Assembly: GCA_903949285.1 (NCBI GenBank)
Contig: CAJAYT010000121.1
Span: 1 to 59,272 of the forward strand
Source: an uncultured Burkholderiales bacterium
GTDB lineage: Bacteria; Pseudomonadota; Gammaproteobacteria; Burkholderiales; Burkholderiaceae_C
Reading direction: 5' to 3'
Length of the DNA: 59,272 bases
Below, in pieces: positions 8,432 to 17,854 of this stretch. Numbering within the stretch: position 1 is the first letter of the stretch; each line of letters starts with the position of its first letter. Position numbers and translations under genes: made by a program. The notes beneath the pieces were generated by a model. That model saw only the letters and a program-made list of their open reading frames with translations, ran no database searches and was not told the DNA's origin.

Positions 8432-9595
8432 ATGACGACTCCTAACCCTACAAATTCGGCGCAGCCATTTGCTCCTGGCAGTCATGCTTTGGTTCATCCT
8501 CACGCTCATCCTTACCCCATCGATAAGACCAGCCATACCGATGACGAGAGGATCAAAGACATTACGGTCTTACCGCCCCCTGAGCATTTGATACGCTTTT
8601 TCCCCATATCAGGCACGCCTGTGGAGGAGCTGATCACGAACACACGGCGCAGTATCTCAGGGATCATGCACGGGCGCGATGACCGTTTGCTCGTCATCAT
8701 GGGACCTTGCTCCATTCACGATCCTGCAGCGGCACTTGAGTACGCGAGGCGACTGGCTGCTGAGCGTGAGCGCTTTAAAGGCACGTTAGAGATTGTGATG
8801 CGCGTTTATTTCGAAAAACCCAGAACCACCGTTGGGTGGAAGGGCTTGATCAATGATCCCTATTTGGATGAGAGCTTCAAAATCGATGAGGGCCTTCGTA
8901 TCGCCAGACAACTGCTGATCGAGATCAACCGACTTGGACTACCCGCAGGAAGTGAGTTCTTGGATGTGATCTCTCCCCAGTACATCGGGGACTTGATCAG
9001 TTGGGGTGCCATAGGTGCGAGAACCACAGAGAGTCAGGTTCACCGCGAATTGGCCTCTGGCCTATCGGCTCCGATTGGTTTTAAAAACGGAACAGATGGC
9101 AATATCAAAATTGCAACCGATGCGATTCAAGCAGCCTCTAGGGGGCACAACTTTTTGTCTGTCCATAAAAACGGCCAAGTCGCTATCGTTCAGACTCAGG
9201 GCAACCCCGATTGCCATGTGATTTTGAGAGGCGGTAAAGCTCCCAACTATGACAAACCAAGTGTGGACGCTGCATGCAAAGAGTTGGTTCAATCTAAGCT
9301 CACGCCCAGCCTCATGGTGGACTGCTCGCACGCCAACAGCAGTAAACAACACATCAAACAAATCGAGGTTGCCAAAGATATCGCGTCCCAAATAAGCGGC
9401 GGATCCAAAGAGATTTTTGGCCTGATGGTTGAGAGTCATTTGAATGAGGGCGCTCAAAAATTCACCCCCGGTAAAGACCGTGTCGATCAACTTCAGTTCG
9501 GTCAAAGCATTACGGATGCGTGTATCAAATGGGAGGATTCAGTGTCGGTGCTGGAGCTGCTCTCTAAGGCAGTGCTGGCGCGTCGCGCACTCTGA
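8432..9595 (+). CDS. aroG: 3-deoxy-7-phosphoheptulonate (DAHP) synthase, type I
   Basis: Condenses phosphoenolpyruvate and erythrose 4-phosphate, the first step of the shikimate pathway. The ATG at 8432 is chosen because AAAGGT precedes it at suitable spacing and the frame upstream runs through the terminator. This gives 387 residues, slightly longer than E. coli AroG because of a His/Pro-rich N-terminal extension. Type I (AroFGH) motifs are present: GPCSIHDPAAALEYA, VYFEKPRTTVGWKG, GARTTESQVHRELASG, FKNGTDG, SHANSSKQ, and the closing segment containing SITDACIKWED. The upstream attenuator reads both Phe and Tyr codons, which fits a general or dual feedback-controlled isozyme. Feedback specificity cannot be told by eye. 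Confidence 0.94.
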   Translation: MTTPNPTNSAQPFAPGSHALVHPHAHPYPIDKTSHTDDERIKDITVLPPPEHLIRFFPISGTPVEELITNTRRSISGIMHGRDDRLLVIMGPCSIHDPAAALEYARRLAAERERFKGTLEIVMRVYFEKPRTTVGWKGLINDPYLDESFKIDEGLRIARQLLIEINRLGLPAGSEFLDVISPQYIGDLISWGAIGARTTESQVHRELASGLSAPIGFKNGTDGNIKIATDAIQAASRGHNFLSVHKNGQVAIVQTQGNPDCHVILRGGKAPNYDKPSVDAACKELVQSKLTPSLMVDCSHANSSKQHIKQIEVAKDIASQISGGSKEIFGLMVESHLNEGAQKFTPGKDRVDQLQFGQSITDACIKWEDSVSVLELLSKAVLARRAL

Positions 9596-9655
9596 CAGCA
9601 TCTGAGCGTAAGCCTTATTTAGCTAACATCGAGTGCTTGATTTGTAAACAACGGA

Positions 9656-11107
9656 TTATTTTTGGGCGAGACTTTTGAGTAACTTCTCATGAATCCCACC
9701 AAAAGATCCGTTGCTCATGCACAAGATATGATCCCCGGGTCTAGCCTCACGCGTGACTGCCTCTACCAAGCTCTCTAAGCTTTGCGTAACAACCGCTTTA
9801 GAGCCCAGTGGCGCCAAGACTTCGATGGGACTCCAGTCCAGTCCCTGTGAGTGGCAAAAGGACAGGTCTGCGCTCGCTAAGCTGCGAGGTAAGAGAGAAT
9901 TCATCGAACCTAGTTTCATTGTGTTCGAGCGTGCTTCAAAGACGGCAAGAATCCGTGCGTTGGGACCTACCTTCTTACGCAGTCCATCCAGAGTGGTCTC
10001 AATGGCTGTTGGGTGGTGAGCAAAATCATCGTAAACGGTGATGGCGCTTGCTGAGTCTGTAGAACCTGCAGATCTTGAAGAGCCTGCAGATCCAGTGACA
10101 ACACCCTTGATCTCCATCCTTCGCTTAACGCTCGTAAAGCTGCCTAGCGCCGCCGCTGCAACATCAGGGGCGACACCCAGGTGCGCGGCTGCTGCGATGC
10201 TGGCCAGTGCATTCATTTGGTTGTGTACACCCGTTAAAGACCAATCTACTTTTGCGACGACACGCGAGTTATGAATCACATCAAACGAGTGAGCTGGCCC
10301 GCTTGCTTGCCAGTTGGCGTTTGCATGCGCACCGAAGTGAGATACGCCGCTCCAAACGCCTTGGCTTAGAACGCGTTCAAGACTTGGTGCGTCCGCGTTC
10401 ACAACTATCTCACCAGAGCGGGGCACGGTGCGCACAAGGTGGTGGAACTGACGTTCAATTGCGGCTAGGTTTTCAAAAATATCCGCATGGTCAAATTCAA
10501 GATTATTCAAAATTGCAGTTCTTGGTTTGTAGTGCACAAATTTACTGCGCTTGTCAAAAAACGCTGTATCGTACTCATCCGCTTCAATCACAAAAGGAGC
10601 GCGTTCGCGCTCACCAGGCGCGCCCAAGCGAGCAGATATATTAAAGTTAAGCGGCACCCCTCCCACTAAAAATCCAGGACTCAGGCCCGCACACTCCAGT
10701 ATCCAGGTCAGCATGGCGGTGGTCGTGGTTTTGCCGTGTGTGCCAGCCACTGCGATCACATGATGTGGGTTAGAGGGGCTGTGCAAAATATGCTCGCTCA
10801 ACCACTGAGGGCCGCTGGTGTAGGGTAGCCCCAACTCTAGTATGGCTTCCATCAAAGGGAATTTAGGCGTATTGGGATCTAGATGCACTCTTGAGACAAC
10901 GTTTCCAATCACCCACATATCGGGCCTCAGATTGATTTGATCAGAGCTGTAGCCCTCAATCAACTCTATACCAAGCGACTGGAGTTGATCGCTCATGGGT
11001 GGGTAAACGGATGCGTCACAGCCTGTGACTTTATGCCCCGCTTGGCGAGCGAGTGCTGCTAGGCCTCCCATGAAGGTGCCGCAAATGCCGAGAATGTGTA
11101 TATGCAT
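9656..11107 (-). CDS. mpl: UDP-N-acetylmuramate:L-alanyl-gamma-D-glutamyl-meso-diaminopimelate ligase Mpl
   Basis: Mpl reattaches recycled murein tripeptide to UDP-MurNAc, saving peptidoglycan precursors. 483 residues. The N-terminal nucleotide-fold motif GICGTFMGGLAALARQAGH with GCDASVYPPMS distinguishes Mpl from MurC. The ATP-binding P-loop AGTHGKTTTTAM is at about residues 119-130, EADEYDTAFFD follows, and the ligase C-terminal domain carries DDFAHHPTAI. A short Gly/Ser/Ala insert (about 340-355) is the only irregular part. It is convergent with aroG and divergent from an unknown gene. The window also holds ampD, which acts in the same recycling route. Confidence 0.94.
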   Translation of the reverse strand: MHIHILGICGTFMGGLAALARQAGHKVTGCDASVYPPMSDQLQSLGIELIEGYSSDQINLRPDMWVIGNVVSRVHLDPNTPKFPLMEAILELGLPYTSGPQWLSEHILHSPSNPHHVIAVAGTHGKTTTTAMLTWILECAGLSPGFLVGGVPLNFNISARLGAPGERERAPFVIEADEYDTAFFDKRSKFVHYKPRTAILNNLEFDHADIFENLAAIERQFHHLVRTVPRSGEIVVNADAPSLERVLSQGVWSGVSHFGAHANANWQASGPAHSFDVIHNSRVVAKVDWSLTGVHNQMNALASIAAAAHLGVAPDVAAAALGSFTSVKRRMEIKGVVTGSAGSSRSAGSTDSASAITVYDDFAHHPTAIETTLDGLRKKVGPNARILAVFEARSNTMKLGSMNSLLPRSLASADLSFCHSQGLDWSPIEVLAPLGSKAVVTQSLESLVEAVTREARPGDHILCMSNGSFGGIHEKLLKSLAQK

Positions 11108-11196
11108 CTCTAAATTGTAGGGGCTCTTGCCTAGGGACGGGCTGCACCCTCACTTTCTTTGTCCCCAGAGATGTGTTTTCATTGCACAATGGGTCC

Positions 11197-11925
11197 ATGG
11201 ATGAATTAAGTAAAGAAATTGCAGCACAGGCCGCCCGTTGGATTGTGGAGGAGGGGCTTGACTACGGCGCTGCCAAGCGACGTGCCTCCAAGGAGCTTGG
11301 TGTGAGCGCCAATCAATCCGCAATGCCCTCCAATGATTTGGTTGAAGAAGAGGTGATTGAGTATTTGCGAATATTTTGTGCAGATACACAACCCATTGAG
11401 TTATGGGCACTCAGAGAGACCGCGCTCCTTTGGATGCAAAGGCTAGAGGCCTTTAGGCCGCATTTGAGCGGCGCGGTTTGGAGGGGTACAGCAACCCGGT
11501 TGAACGATATTTATATCCAACTCTTTTGCGACGACTCAAAGGAAGCTGAGATTGAACTGATTAACAAAGGAGTCGACTTTGAGGTGAGGGTGCTCAACGG
11601 ATTTCGGGGTGAGGAGGTCGACGCTTTAAGTCTGAGCGTTTACTGCGAAGGTCTAAAAGAAGAGGTTGGCTTGCACCTTGTGATCTACGATCACGATGAT
11701 CTAAGAGGTGCGTTGGTGGTGGGTGGCAAGTCAAGGGAGAAGCCCCGGTTTGCATCCGAAGCACCAGATTCTCCCGAAGGATTGGGTGAGCAAGGCTTAA
11801 CTTTTGTGCACCAAGAGCTCCAGTCTTTGCAGTCCCTGCAGTTTCCAAAGTCCCCCATCGGCTCCTTGAAAGCGCTGAGTGAGCTTCTTCAGCAAAGTCG
11901 CTCGATGCCAAAAGGCAATTCTTAA
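11197..11925 (+). CDS. Conserved-looking protein of unknown function
   Basis: I do not recognise a named family. The frame can open at a GTG (11173) or at ATG 11197 (MDELSKEIAAQAARWIVEEG); the ATG looks the more natural N-terminus. About 242 residues, soluble, no signal peptide or membrane segment. The N-terminal half is helical and acidic. The middle contains WRGTATRLNDIYIQLFCDDSK and a beta-rich segment with VDFEVRVLNGFRGEEVDALSL. The C-terminal 50 residues are low complexity with repeated LQS. It lies divergent from mpl and 58 bp before a TlpA-like gene on the same strand, so it may be expressed with that gene. No function is proposed. Confidence 0.7.
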   Translation: MDELSKEIAAQAARWIVEEGLDYGAAKRRASKELGVSANQSAMPSNDLVEEEVIEYLRIFCADTQPIELWALRETALLWMQRLEAFRPHLSGAVWRGTATRLNDIYIQLFCDDSKEAEIELINKGVDFEVRVLNGFRGEEVDALSLSVYCEGLKEEVGLHLVIYDHDDLRGALVVGGKSREKPRFASEAPDSPEGLGEQGLTFVHQELQSLQSLQFPKSPIGSLKALSELLQQSRSMPKGNS

Positions 11926-11983
11926 GTAAGGATTCCATAAACGTTACCCACATAGCTTAAGTGCTCCCCCCTACAATCGCTTG

Positions 11984-12583
11984 ATGCAACCAACCCTTGA
12001 TAAATCTGAAGTGTCTAAAACACCTACGCCAGACCCCTCCTTGAACGCGCCTGCGGAGGGTGAGAACTTGCAAACAAAGCGGCGTTGGATTCTTGGCTTG
12101 GGAGCCGTGGGTGGTTTGGTAGCCGGGGGACTGTTCTCATGGTTTAAGCACGAGCCCTCAACCCCGAGCGCACAAAATCTGCAAAGACTGTGGGGTTCCA
12201 GTTATCAGCATCCCAACGGGGATGATGTGGATTGGAATCAGTTCAAGGGGCATCCCCTTATCGTAAACTTTTGGGCAACATGGTGCGGGCCCTGTGTTGA
12301 GGAAATGCCTCTAATTGATCGCTTTTATAAAGAAAATAAGGCTAACGGCTGGCAAGTTGTTGGGTTGGCCATAGATCAGCCCAGTCGTGTCAAAGCCTTT
12401 CTATCTCAAACTCCAGTCAGTTACCCCGTCGTTTTAGCGGGTTTAGGGGGTACTGAGCTGAGTCAGGCCTTGGGTAATGAATCAGGCGCTTTGCCTTTTA
12501 CGATCATTTTGGATGCAAATGGGCATGTTTTGTTTAAGAAAATAGGTAAGTTAAAGGCAGAAGAGCTCACTTCGCTTGTGTGA
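11984..12583 (+). CDS. TlpA/ResA-like membrane-anchored thioredoxin
   Basis: 199 residues from the ATG at 11984 (a TTG sits one codon earlier). A polar N-terminus is followed by a membrane anchor (about residues 36-54, beginning WILGLGAVGGLVAGGL) and a periplasmic thioredoxin fold. The redox motif is in NFWATWCGPCVEEMPLIDRF (CxxC), and the cis-Pro region is GALPFTIILD. Such proteins reduce or maintain thiols in the periplasm, often for cytochrome c maturation or apo-metalloproteins. The client is not evident here, though a CcsA-type gene lies 12 kb away. It precedes accB by 83 bp. Confidence 0.88.
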   Translation: MQPTLDKSEVSKTPTPDPSLNAPAEGENLQTKRRWILGLGAVGGLVAGGLFSWFKHEPSTPSAQNLQRLWGSSYQHPNGDDVDWNQFKGHPLIVNFWATWCGPCVEEMPLIDRFYKENKANGWQVVGLAIDQPSRVKAFLSQTPVSYPVVLAGLGGTELSQALGNESGALPFTIILDANGHVLFKKIGKLKAEELTSLV

Positions 12584-12666
12584 AAATCTAAAAATCGGCA
12601 GTATGCTGGCTTTTGAGTGAAAAATAGTAGAAAATACTACCTCTTCCACGAAATAAGCTAAATGTT

Positions 12667-13206
12667 ATGGATTTAAGAAAGCTCAAGACACTGATTGACT
12701 TGGTATCCGAGTCCAACATCTCAGAACTTGAAATTACTGAAGCCGAGGGCAAGGTTCGAATCGTTAAGAGCGAAGGACCGCAAGCCGGGGTTGTTTATAC
12801 AGCTCAACCCCAACGTGGCAATCCCTCCTATCAAAATGCGCCTTTTGACGCGGCTCACCCCAGTGCGCAAATGCTTGAGAGTGGACCGAGTCATGACGGC
12901 AATGGGGCCGCCCATACAGGTTCTGAGGCGGCAACGGCTGAAGCCGGCGCAAACGCCAGCCCTGCAACTGCAGGTCACGTCGCTAAATCCCCGATGGTCG
13001 GAACTTTTTACAGATCCTCAACACCTGGGGGTGTGCCCTTTGTTGAGGTGGGTTCTGTGGTCAAGCAAGGCGAGACTATTTGTATCATTGAGGCTATGAA
13101 AATACTCAATGAGATCGAGGCAGATCACTCCGGCACTGTGACCCAAATACTCGTTAAAGACGGCCAGGCGGTTGAGTACGGTCAGTCCATTTTTGTGATC
13201 GAGTGA
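12667..13206 (+). CDS. accB: Biotin carboxyl carrier protein of acetyl-CoA carboxylase
   Basis: 179 residues. AccB carries the biotin that shuttles CO2 between AccC and AccAD in the first committed step of fatty acid synthesis. The N-terminal DLRKLKTLIDLVSESNISEL is typical. A flexible Ala/Gly/Pro linker (about residues 50-100) follows, then the lipoyl/biotinyl domain beginning VAKSPMVGTFYRSSTPG, with the biotinylated Lys145 in EAMKILNEIE. accC follows after 57 bp in the usual accB-accC order. The upstream 83 bp contain GTAG-N6-CTAC as the only visible structure. Confidence 0.95.
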   Translation: MDLRKLKTLIDLVSESNISELEITEAEGKVRIVKSEGPQAGVVYTAQPQRGNPSYQNAPFDAAHPSAQMLESGPSHDGNGAAHTGSEAATAEAGANASPATAGHVAKSPMVGTFYRSSTPGGVPFVEVGSVVKQGETICIIEAMKILNEIEADHSGTVTQILVKDGQAVEYGQSIFVIE

Positions 13207-13263
13207 CTCCAGTCAAACGAATAATCCTCAGCTCAATCCAGTCATCCGAGTACTACGCGTTGT

Positions 13264-14613
13264 ATGTTTAAAAAAATTCTGATCGCCAACCGCGGTGAAA
13301 TTGCGCTTCGCATTCAAAGAGCTTGTAAAGAACTTGGTGTGCGAGGTGTGATTGTTTACTCTGAAGCTGACAAAGAGGCTAAGTATGTCAAATTGGCTGA
13401 GGAGGCCGTTTGCATAGGTCCTGCCCCCTCAGCGCTTAGTTACTTGAACATGCCTGCCATCATCTCCGCAGCTGAGGTCACGGACGCAGAGGCTATCCAC
13501 CCCGGGTACGGCTTTTTGAGTGAGAACGCGGATTTTGCAGAGCGTGTTGAGAAAAGCGGTTTTAAATTCATTGGACCTACTCCGGAGTCCATCCGCATGA
13601 TGGGAGACAAAGTCTCTGCCAAACAAGCCATGATCAAAGCCGGTGTGCCCTGTGTGCCCGGCTCTGACGGCGAGTTGCCTGACAACCCTGCGGAGATGAA
13701 ACGCATTGCCAAAACGATTGGCTATCCCGTCATCATCAAGGCCGCGGGCGGGGGCGGCGGACGAGGCATGCGTGTTGTCAACACAGAAGCAGCCTTGATC
13801 CACGCTGTGCAAACTACAAAAGCAGAGGCGGGTGCCGCCTTTGGTAACCCAGCCGTGTACATGGAGAAGTTTCTCCAAAATCCTCGCCACGTCGAGATTC
13901 AGATCCTGGCTGATCAATACAAGAATGCAGTTTATTTGGGTGAGCGCGATTGCTCTATGCAAAGACGCCATCAAAAAGTCATTGAAGAGGCGCCTGCGCC
14001 GGGTATTCCCAGGAAACTCATAGAGAAGGTCGGCGAGCGCTGCGTCGCAGCCTGTAAAAGAATTGGGTACAGAGGGGCCGGAACTTTTGAGTTCTTGTAC
14101 GAAAACGGTGAGTTCTACTTTATAGAGATGAACACGAGGGTGCAGGTCGAGCATCCTGTCACCGAGTTCATCACAGGTGTTGATATCGTGAAGACCCAGA
14201 TTCAAGTTGCAGCCGGTGAGAAACTGCCTTTTACCCAAAAGCAAATTACTATCAAGGGTCATGCGATAGAGTGCAGAATCAATGCAGAGGATCCTTTTAA
14301 ATTCACCCCCTCCCCAGGTCGCATCACGATGTGGCACGCAGCGGGCGGACCAGGCGTGAGAGTGGATTCACATGCCTATACCAATTACTTCGTGCCTCCT
14401 AACTACGATTCGATGATTGGTAAATTAATCGTGTACGGGGACACCAGAGACCAAGCCCTTGCACGCATGCGCACTGCTTTGTCAGAATCCGTAGTTGAGG
14501 GTATTCAAACCAACATCGCACTTCACCGTGAAATCATGAATGATGCCAAATTTATCACGGGCGGAACCAATATTCATTATCTAGAAGAGTGGCTCTCTAA
14601 TCACAAGCGTTAA
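13264..14613 (+). CDS. accC: Biotin carboxylase subunit of acetyl-CoA carboxylase
   Basis: 449 residues, the standard size. AccC carboxylates the biotin on AccB using ATP and bicarbonate. Visible family motifs are [16 protein letters not shown] at the N-terminus, the ATP-grasp Gly-rich loop [14 protein letters not shown], the [20 protein letters not shown] segment, [20 protein letters not shown] with the metal-binding Glu and active-site region, and the C-terminal AECRIN-like [13 protein letters not shown]. prmA starts 2 bp after its stop, so accB-accC-prmA form one unit. Confidence 0.96.
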   Translation: MFKKILIANRGEIALRIQRACKELGVRGVIVYSEADKEAKYVKLAEEAVCIGPAPSALSYLNMPAIISAAEVTDAEAIHPGYGFLSENADFAERVEKSGFKFIGPTPESIRMMGDKVSAKQAMIKAGVPCVPGSDGELPDNPAEMKRIAKTIGYPVIIKAAGGGGGRGMRVVNTEAALIHAVQTTKAEAGAAFGNPAVYMEKFLQNPRHVEIQILADQYKNAVYLGERDCSMQRRHQKVIEEAPAPGIPRKLIEKVGERCVAACKRIGYRGAGTFEFLYENGEFYFIEMNTRVQVEHPVTEFITGVDIVKTQIQVAAGEKLPFTQKQITIKGHAIECRINAEDPFKFTPSPGRITMWHAAGGPGVRVDSHAYTNYFVPPNYDSMIGKLIVYGDTRDQALARMRTALSESVVEGIQTNIALHREIMNDAKFITGGTNIHYLEEWLSNHKR

Positions 14614-14615
14614 CG

Positions 14616-15515
14616 ATGTTTGAGCTTTGCCTTCAAGTGGCCCAAGAGGGCGTCGACCTCCTCAGCGATACGCTCATGGAGATTGGTGCACTGAGTGTGA
14701 GCGTTGAGGACGCTGACGCCTTAACGGACCAAGAACGCGCCCTCTACGGCGAGCCCGGAATGCCCCCGCCCCCTCAACTAGGCTGGGCTCGCTCTATTGT
14801 TGTGGCGTTGTTTGCTGATGAGTCCAGTGCGCTCGAGGTCGGCAATTGGTTGCTGGAGCAGGAGGAGTGGGCTGAGCACCTAAGTGTCTCTAAAGTGCGT
14901 CCCGTCCCAGATCAAGACTGGGTGAGACTTACGCAGTCACAGTTTGATCCAGTGCAAATCACACCCGAGTTTTGGATCGTTCCAACATGGCACGAATTAC
15001 CGAGTGGTGCGAGTCAGGTGCTGCGTCTTGATCCGGGTTTGGCGTTTGGAACAGGCACACACCCGACGACAAAAATGTGTTTAAAGTGGATCTCAACTCA
15101 TCCACCTAGCGAGCAACGAGTTCTAGACTACGGATGCGGCTCAGGGATTTTGGCTATGGGTGCAGCCCTCTTTGGTGCAAAGGTTGTGGACGCGGTTGAC
15201 ATTGACGTTGCGGCTGTGAGTTCAACGATTGAGAACGCCCGTGCTAATCAATTAGAGGGACAAATTCAGGCGGGCTTACCAGACGCTGCGAGTGGCACTT
15301 ACGAAACGGTCCTTGCCAACATATTGGCCTCACCCCTCAAAGTGTTAGCACCCCTTTTAGCGGGGCATATGAAGCCAGGTGGATCTCTTGTGTTGGCGGG
15401 CATCTTAGAGAGACAAGCACAGGAGCTTATGGACGCCTACGCCCCTTACTGCAAACTCAGTGTTGCCGACTCCCTAGACGGGTGGATACTGATGAGTGCT
15501 AAAAGCGCTGGTTAA
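14616..15515 (+). CDS. prmA: Ribosomal protein L11 methyltransferase
   Basis: 299 residues. PrmA trimethylates ribosomal protein L11 with SAM. The N-terminal L11-recognition domain is followed by the linker motif LDPGLAFGTGTHPTTKMCL and the SAM-binding motif LDYGCGSGILAMGAALFGA. VLANILASPL carries the family's N-I-L motif. It starts two bases after accC ends, which implies translational coupling; the accC-prmA adjacency is common in beta- and gammaproteobacteria. Confidence 0.95.
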   Translation: MFELCLQVAQEGVDLLSDTLMEIGALSVSVEDADALTDQERALYGEPGMPPPPQLGWARSIVVALFADESSALEVGNWLLEQEEWAEHLSVSKVRPVPDQDWVRLTQSQFDPVQITPEFWIVPTWHELPSGASQVLRLDPGLAFGTGTHPTTKMCLKWISTHPPSEQRVLDYGCGSGILAMGAALFGAKVVDAVDIDVAAVSSTIENARANQLEGQIQAGLPDAASGTYETVLANILASPLKVLAPLLAGHMKPGGSLVLAGILERQAQELMDAYAPYCKLSVADSLDGWILMSAKSAG

Positions 15516-15545
15516 ATTCTCTTGCAGCCGTGAGCCATTAACTCG

Positions 15546-15610
15546 CAAGTGCCAATCGCAGGTGCCAATACCAGGTGCTATAACCAGGTGCTATTACCAG
15601 GTGCTAATAT
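15546..15610. repeat. Tandem repeat, five 13-bp units (CAGGTGCTATTAC-like)
   Basis: In the 173-bp gap between prmA and the DUF3426 gene are five consecutive 13-bp units: CAAGTGCCAATCG, CAGGTGCCAATAC, CAGGTGCTATAAC, CAGGTGCTATTAC, CAGGTGCTAATAT. The first is the most diverged. The rest of the gap shows no clear promoter or hairpin. Confidence 0.92.
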
Positions 15611-15688
15611 TGAGTTCTGATTTTGTTTAGCAGTTCTTTGGCTGTATAAAAGTAAAAACGATTCACTCTTCCCCCCCTTACTGTTCAC

Positions 15689-16669
15689 ATGATGCAACTC
15701 ATCACCCGCTGTCCACAGTGCGAAACTGCGTTTGCTTTTGAAGCTGCGCAACTTCGGCTCGCCCATGGTTGGGTGAGGTGCGGGAAGTGTGCAACTCTTT
15801 TTGAGGCTGATCAGCATTTGTTTGAACGAGTGGTGGATCGACCTAAGCGTTCGCCCTTTGGTTATGACTCTGAGCAAGCAGTGCCCAATTCTGAGAGAAA
15901 GATCAAAACTAGGATTGAGCAACTTCATTCAGATTTACAGGCATTACACGAAGCTTTGGATGAGAGTTCAAATGCACCCAGCGGACCGAACGCATCCAGT
16001 ACCCCAGGCCCCGCAAGCTCCTCAATCACCCCCTTGGAATCAAAAGCACTGTCTGGTGCGCCGCTTGGGCTCTCATCGGATTCGAGTCCAGGTGCACCTC
16101 ATTCGAACTCCTCTCATTTGGAGTCAACACATGAACAAGGTTCTGGGACAGCTCAGCTTGCAGTGAACGCGAGTAGTGAAGTCTCCCCGGGCGAGAATGA
16201 CAACCCTACGTCCATACCAAAAGTGTTTTTTGTGACACTATTGATACTAGTTGCGTTTGGTCAAATTCTTTGGACCCAAAAGGAGGTCATAGGCGCGTTT
16301 AGTGCCCAGTCACACCTTATGATGCAAAGCGTTTGTAACGCGTTCGGTGTGCAACTTGGATGGCCCATCGAGCCAGAGAGTTTGAAAATTGAATCCAGTA
16401 GTTTTAAGCTGAACTCGGACGAGAGTTACCGTGTCAAGCTCAGGCTTAAAAATCACCAAGATTACGCTGTCAAAACACCTTGGCTGGAGTTGGTTCTGGT
16501 TGGAGCGGATGAGAATGTTTTGGTGAGAAAGGTATTCTCTGTGCGTGAGCTTGAGGTACAAGAAGCGATCGCAGCAGATAAAGACTTGATCATTTCATTC
16601 AATGTCTTTGTTGATGCGTCCATTGCTAAAAATGTAGCCGGATACAAACTTGATTTCTTCTACCCATAG
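15689..16669 (+). CDS. Zinc-ribbon membrane protein, DUF3426 family
   Basis: 326 residues. The N-terminal zinc ribbon has CPQC and CGKC pairs (residues 9-12 and 31-34), typical of the MJ0042-type finger heading these proteins. A Ser/Pro-rich low-complexity linker spans about 90-165. One membrane segment (about 176-195, VFFVTLLILVAFGQILW) follows, and the C-terminal DUF3426 domain is beta-rich and probably extracytoplasmic. Function is unknown. The position just after accB-accC-prmA is characteristic of Burkholderiales genomes. Two ATGs are adjacent at 15689 and 15692. Confidence 0.85.
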   Translation: MMQLITRCPQCETAFAFEAAQLRLAHGWVRCGKCATLFEADQHLFERVVDRPKRSPFGYDSEQAVPNSERKIKTRIEQLHSDLQALHEALDESSNAPSGPNASSTPGPASSSITPLESKALSGAPLGLSSDSSPGAPHSNSSHLESTHEQGSGTAQLAVNASSEVSPGENDNPTSIPKVFFVTLLILVAFGQILWTQKEVIGAFSAQSHLMMQSVCNAFGVQLGWPIEPESLKIESSSFKLNSDESYRVKLRLKNHQDYAVKTPWLELVLVGADENVLVRKVFSVRELEVQEAIAADKDLIISFNVFVDASIAKNVAGYKLDFFYP

Positions 16670-16842
16670 GATATGGATACTTACATATTTTTGCTACTGG
16701 CTCCCCCCCCCTTCGAATTAATCGAATGAACTAACGCAATTTAAAAATACCCCTCTCAAGAAGTTAACGACTCCCTGAGATAATAGGGAATGGTTAATTT
16801 TTTACATCCAACCCACTTAACCCACCACAGGAAATTTAAAAC

Positions 16843-17730
16843 ATGTCAGCACTAATTTGTGGCTCCTTAGCCTTTGACACCATTATGAGTTTTGAGGGCC
16901 GATTTGCTGAACAAATCCTCCCCGATCAACTCCATATCTTGAATGTCTCATTCTTAGTGCCCCAGTTGAGAAGAGATTACGGTGGATGTGCAGGAAACAT
17001 TGCCTACGCTCTCAAGTTACTGGGCGGTACACCGCTTCCGATGGCAACGCTTGGCACAGACGGGGGTGAGTATTTGGCGCGTTTGAAGGCTTTAGACATT
17101 TCACTCGAGTTTGTGAAAACGGTGGACAACTCAATGACCGCTCAGGCGATGATCATGACTGACCGCGATAACAACCAAATCACGGCGTTTCACCCAGGAG
17201 CGATGAGCTTTGCTCATAACACCAAGGTTGAGAAACGCTCGGATATCAAACTAGCTATCGTATCCCCCGATGGGCGCAGCGCCATGCTCGAGCACGCCGA
17301 TCAACTCGCTCACGCGGGAATCCCATTTGTTTTCGATCCCGGTCAAGGGCTTCCTATGTTTGACGGAGTCGAACTCTCCAAGATGATTGGCCAATCCACC
17401 TGGGTAACTGTGAATGATTACGAGGGTAAGATGCTCACAGAGAGAACGGGTTGGGATTTTGCAGAAATCTCCAAACAAGTCCAAGGCCTCATCGTAACGC
17501 TAGGGGGTGAGGGTTGTGAGGTTTGGCAGTCGGGTGAGAAAACCTGGGTACCCCCTGTCAAGGCCACTGAGATCGTTGATCCAACAGGCTGCGGAGATGC
17601 ATGGCGCGGGGCACTCCTCTTTGGACTAGAGCAGGGCTGGTCACTTGAGAAATGTGCTGATCTAGGCAATAAGGTGGGCGCAATTAAGATTGCAAGTAGA
17701 GGTCCACAAAACTATACGCTTCAAAAATAG
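16843..17730 (+). CDS. PfkB-family sugar/nucleoside kinase
   Basis: 295 residues. The second PfkB signature DPTGCGDAWRGALLFGLEQG (about residues 246-265) contains the catalytic Asp and anion hole. The N-terminal substrate region DYGGCAGNIAYALKLLGG is the ribokinase/adenosine kinase-type Gly-rich motif. AGG precedes the ATG at 16843. Substrate could be adenosine, ribose or another sugar; the sequence alone does not decide. The 173-bp upstream gap contains a run of C residues and AT-rich sequence without clear regulatory sites. It is followed by a terminator facing the histone gene. Confidence 0.86.
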   Translation: MSALICGSLAFDTIMSFEGRFAEQILPDQLHILNVSFLVPQLRRDYGGCAGNIAYALKLLGGTPLPMATLGTDGGEYLARLKALDISLEFVKTVDNSMTAQAMIMTDRDNNQITAFHPGAMSFAHNTKVEKRSDIKLAIVSPDGRSAMLEHADQLAHAGIPFVFDPGQGLPMFDGVELSKMIGQSTWVTVNDYEGKMLTERTGWDFAEISKQVQGLIVTLGGEGCEVWQSGEKTWVPPVKATEIVDPTGCGDAWRGALLFGLEQGWSLEKCADLGNKVGAIKIASRGPQNYTLQK

Positions 17731-17801
17731 AAGTGTTAGTTGGGGCTAGGAGATTTAAGCTCTACGCATTACCTCCTAAGTCCTAGTTCCTACGTCCCAT
17801 G

Positions 17802-17833
17802 AAAAAACCCGACGCTTTGCAGCAGTCGGGTTT
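17802..17833 (-). terminator. Intrinsic terminator of the histone H1-like gene
   Basis: An 8-bp stem AACCCGAC (17806-17813) / GTCGGGTT (17825-17832) with an 11-nt loop. On the minus strand it is followed by a T run, placing it 22 bp after the histone stop. On the plus strand it can also serve the convergent PfkB gene, though its T tract there is short. Confidence 0.85.
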
Positions 17834-17854
17834 AAGTGCTAGGGCAGAGCTTGA

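Noticed and set aside
15546..15610. 13-bp repeats as a possible CRISPR array
   Set aside because: Units are contiguous without spacers and too short; no cas genes are present.
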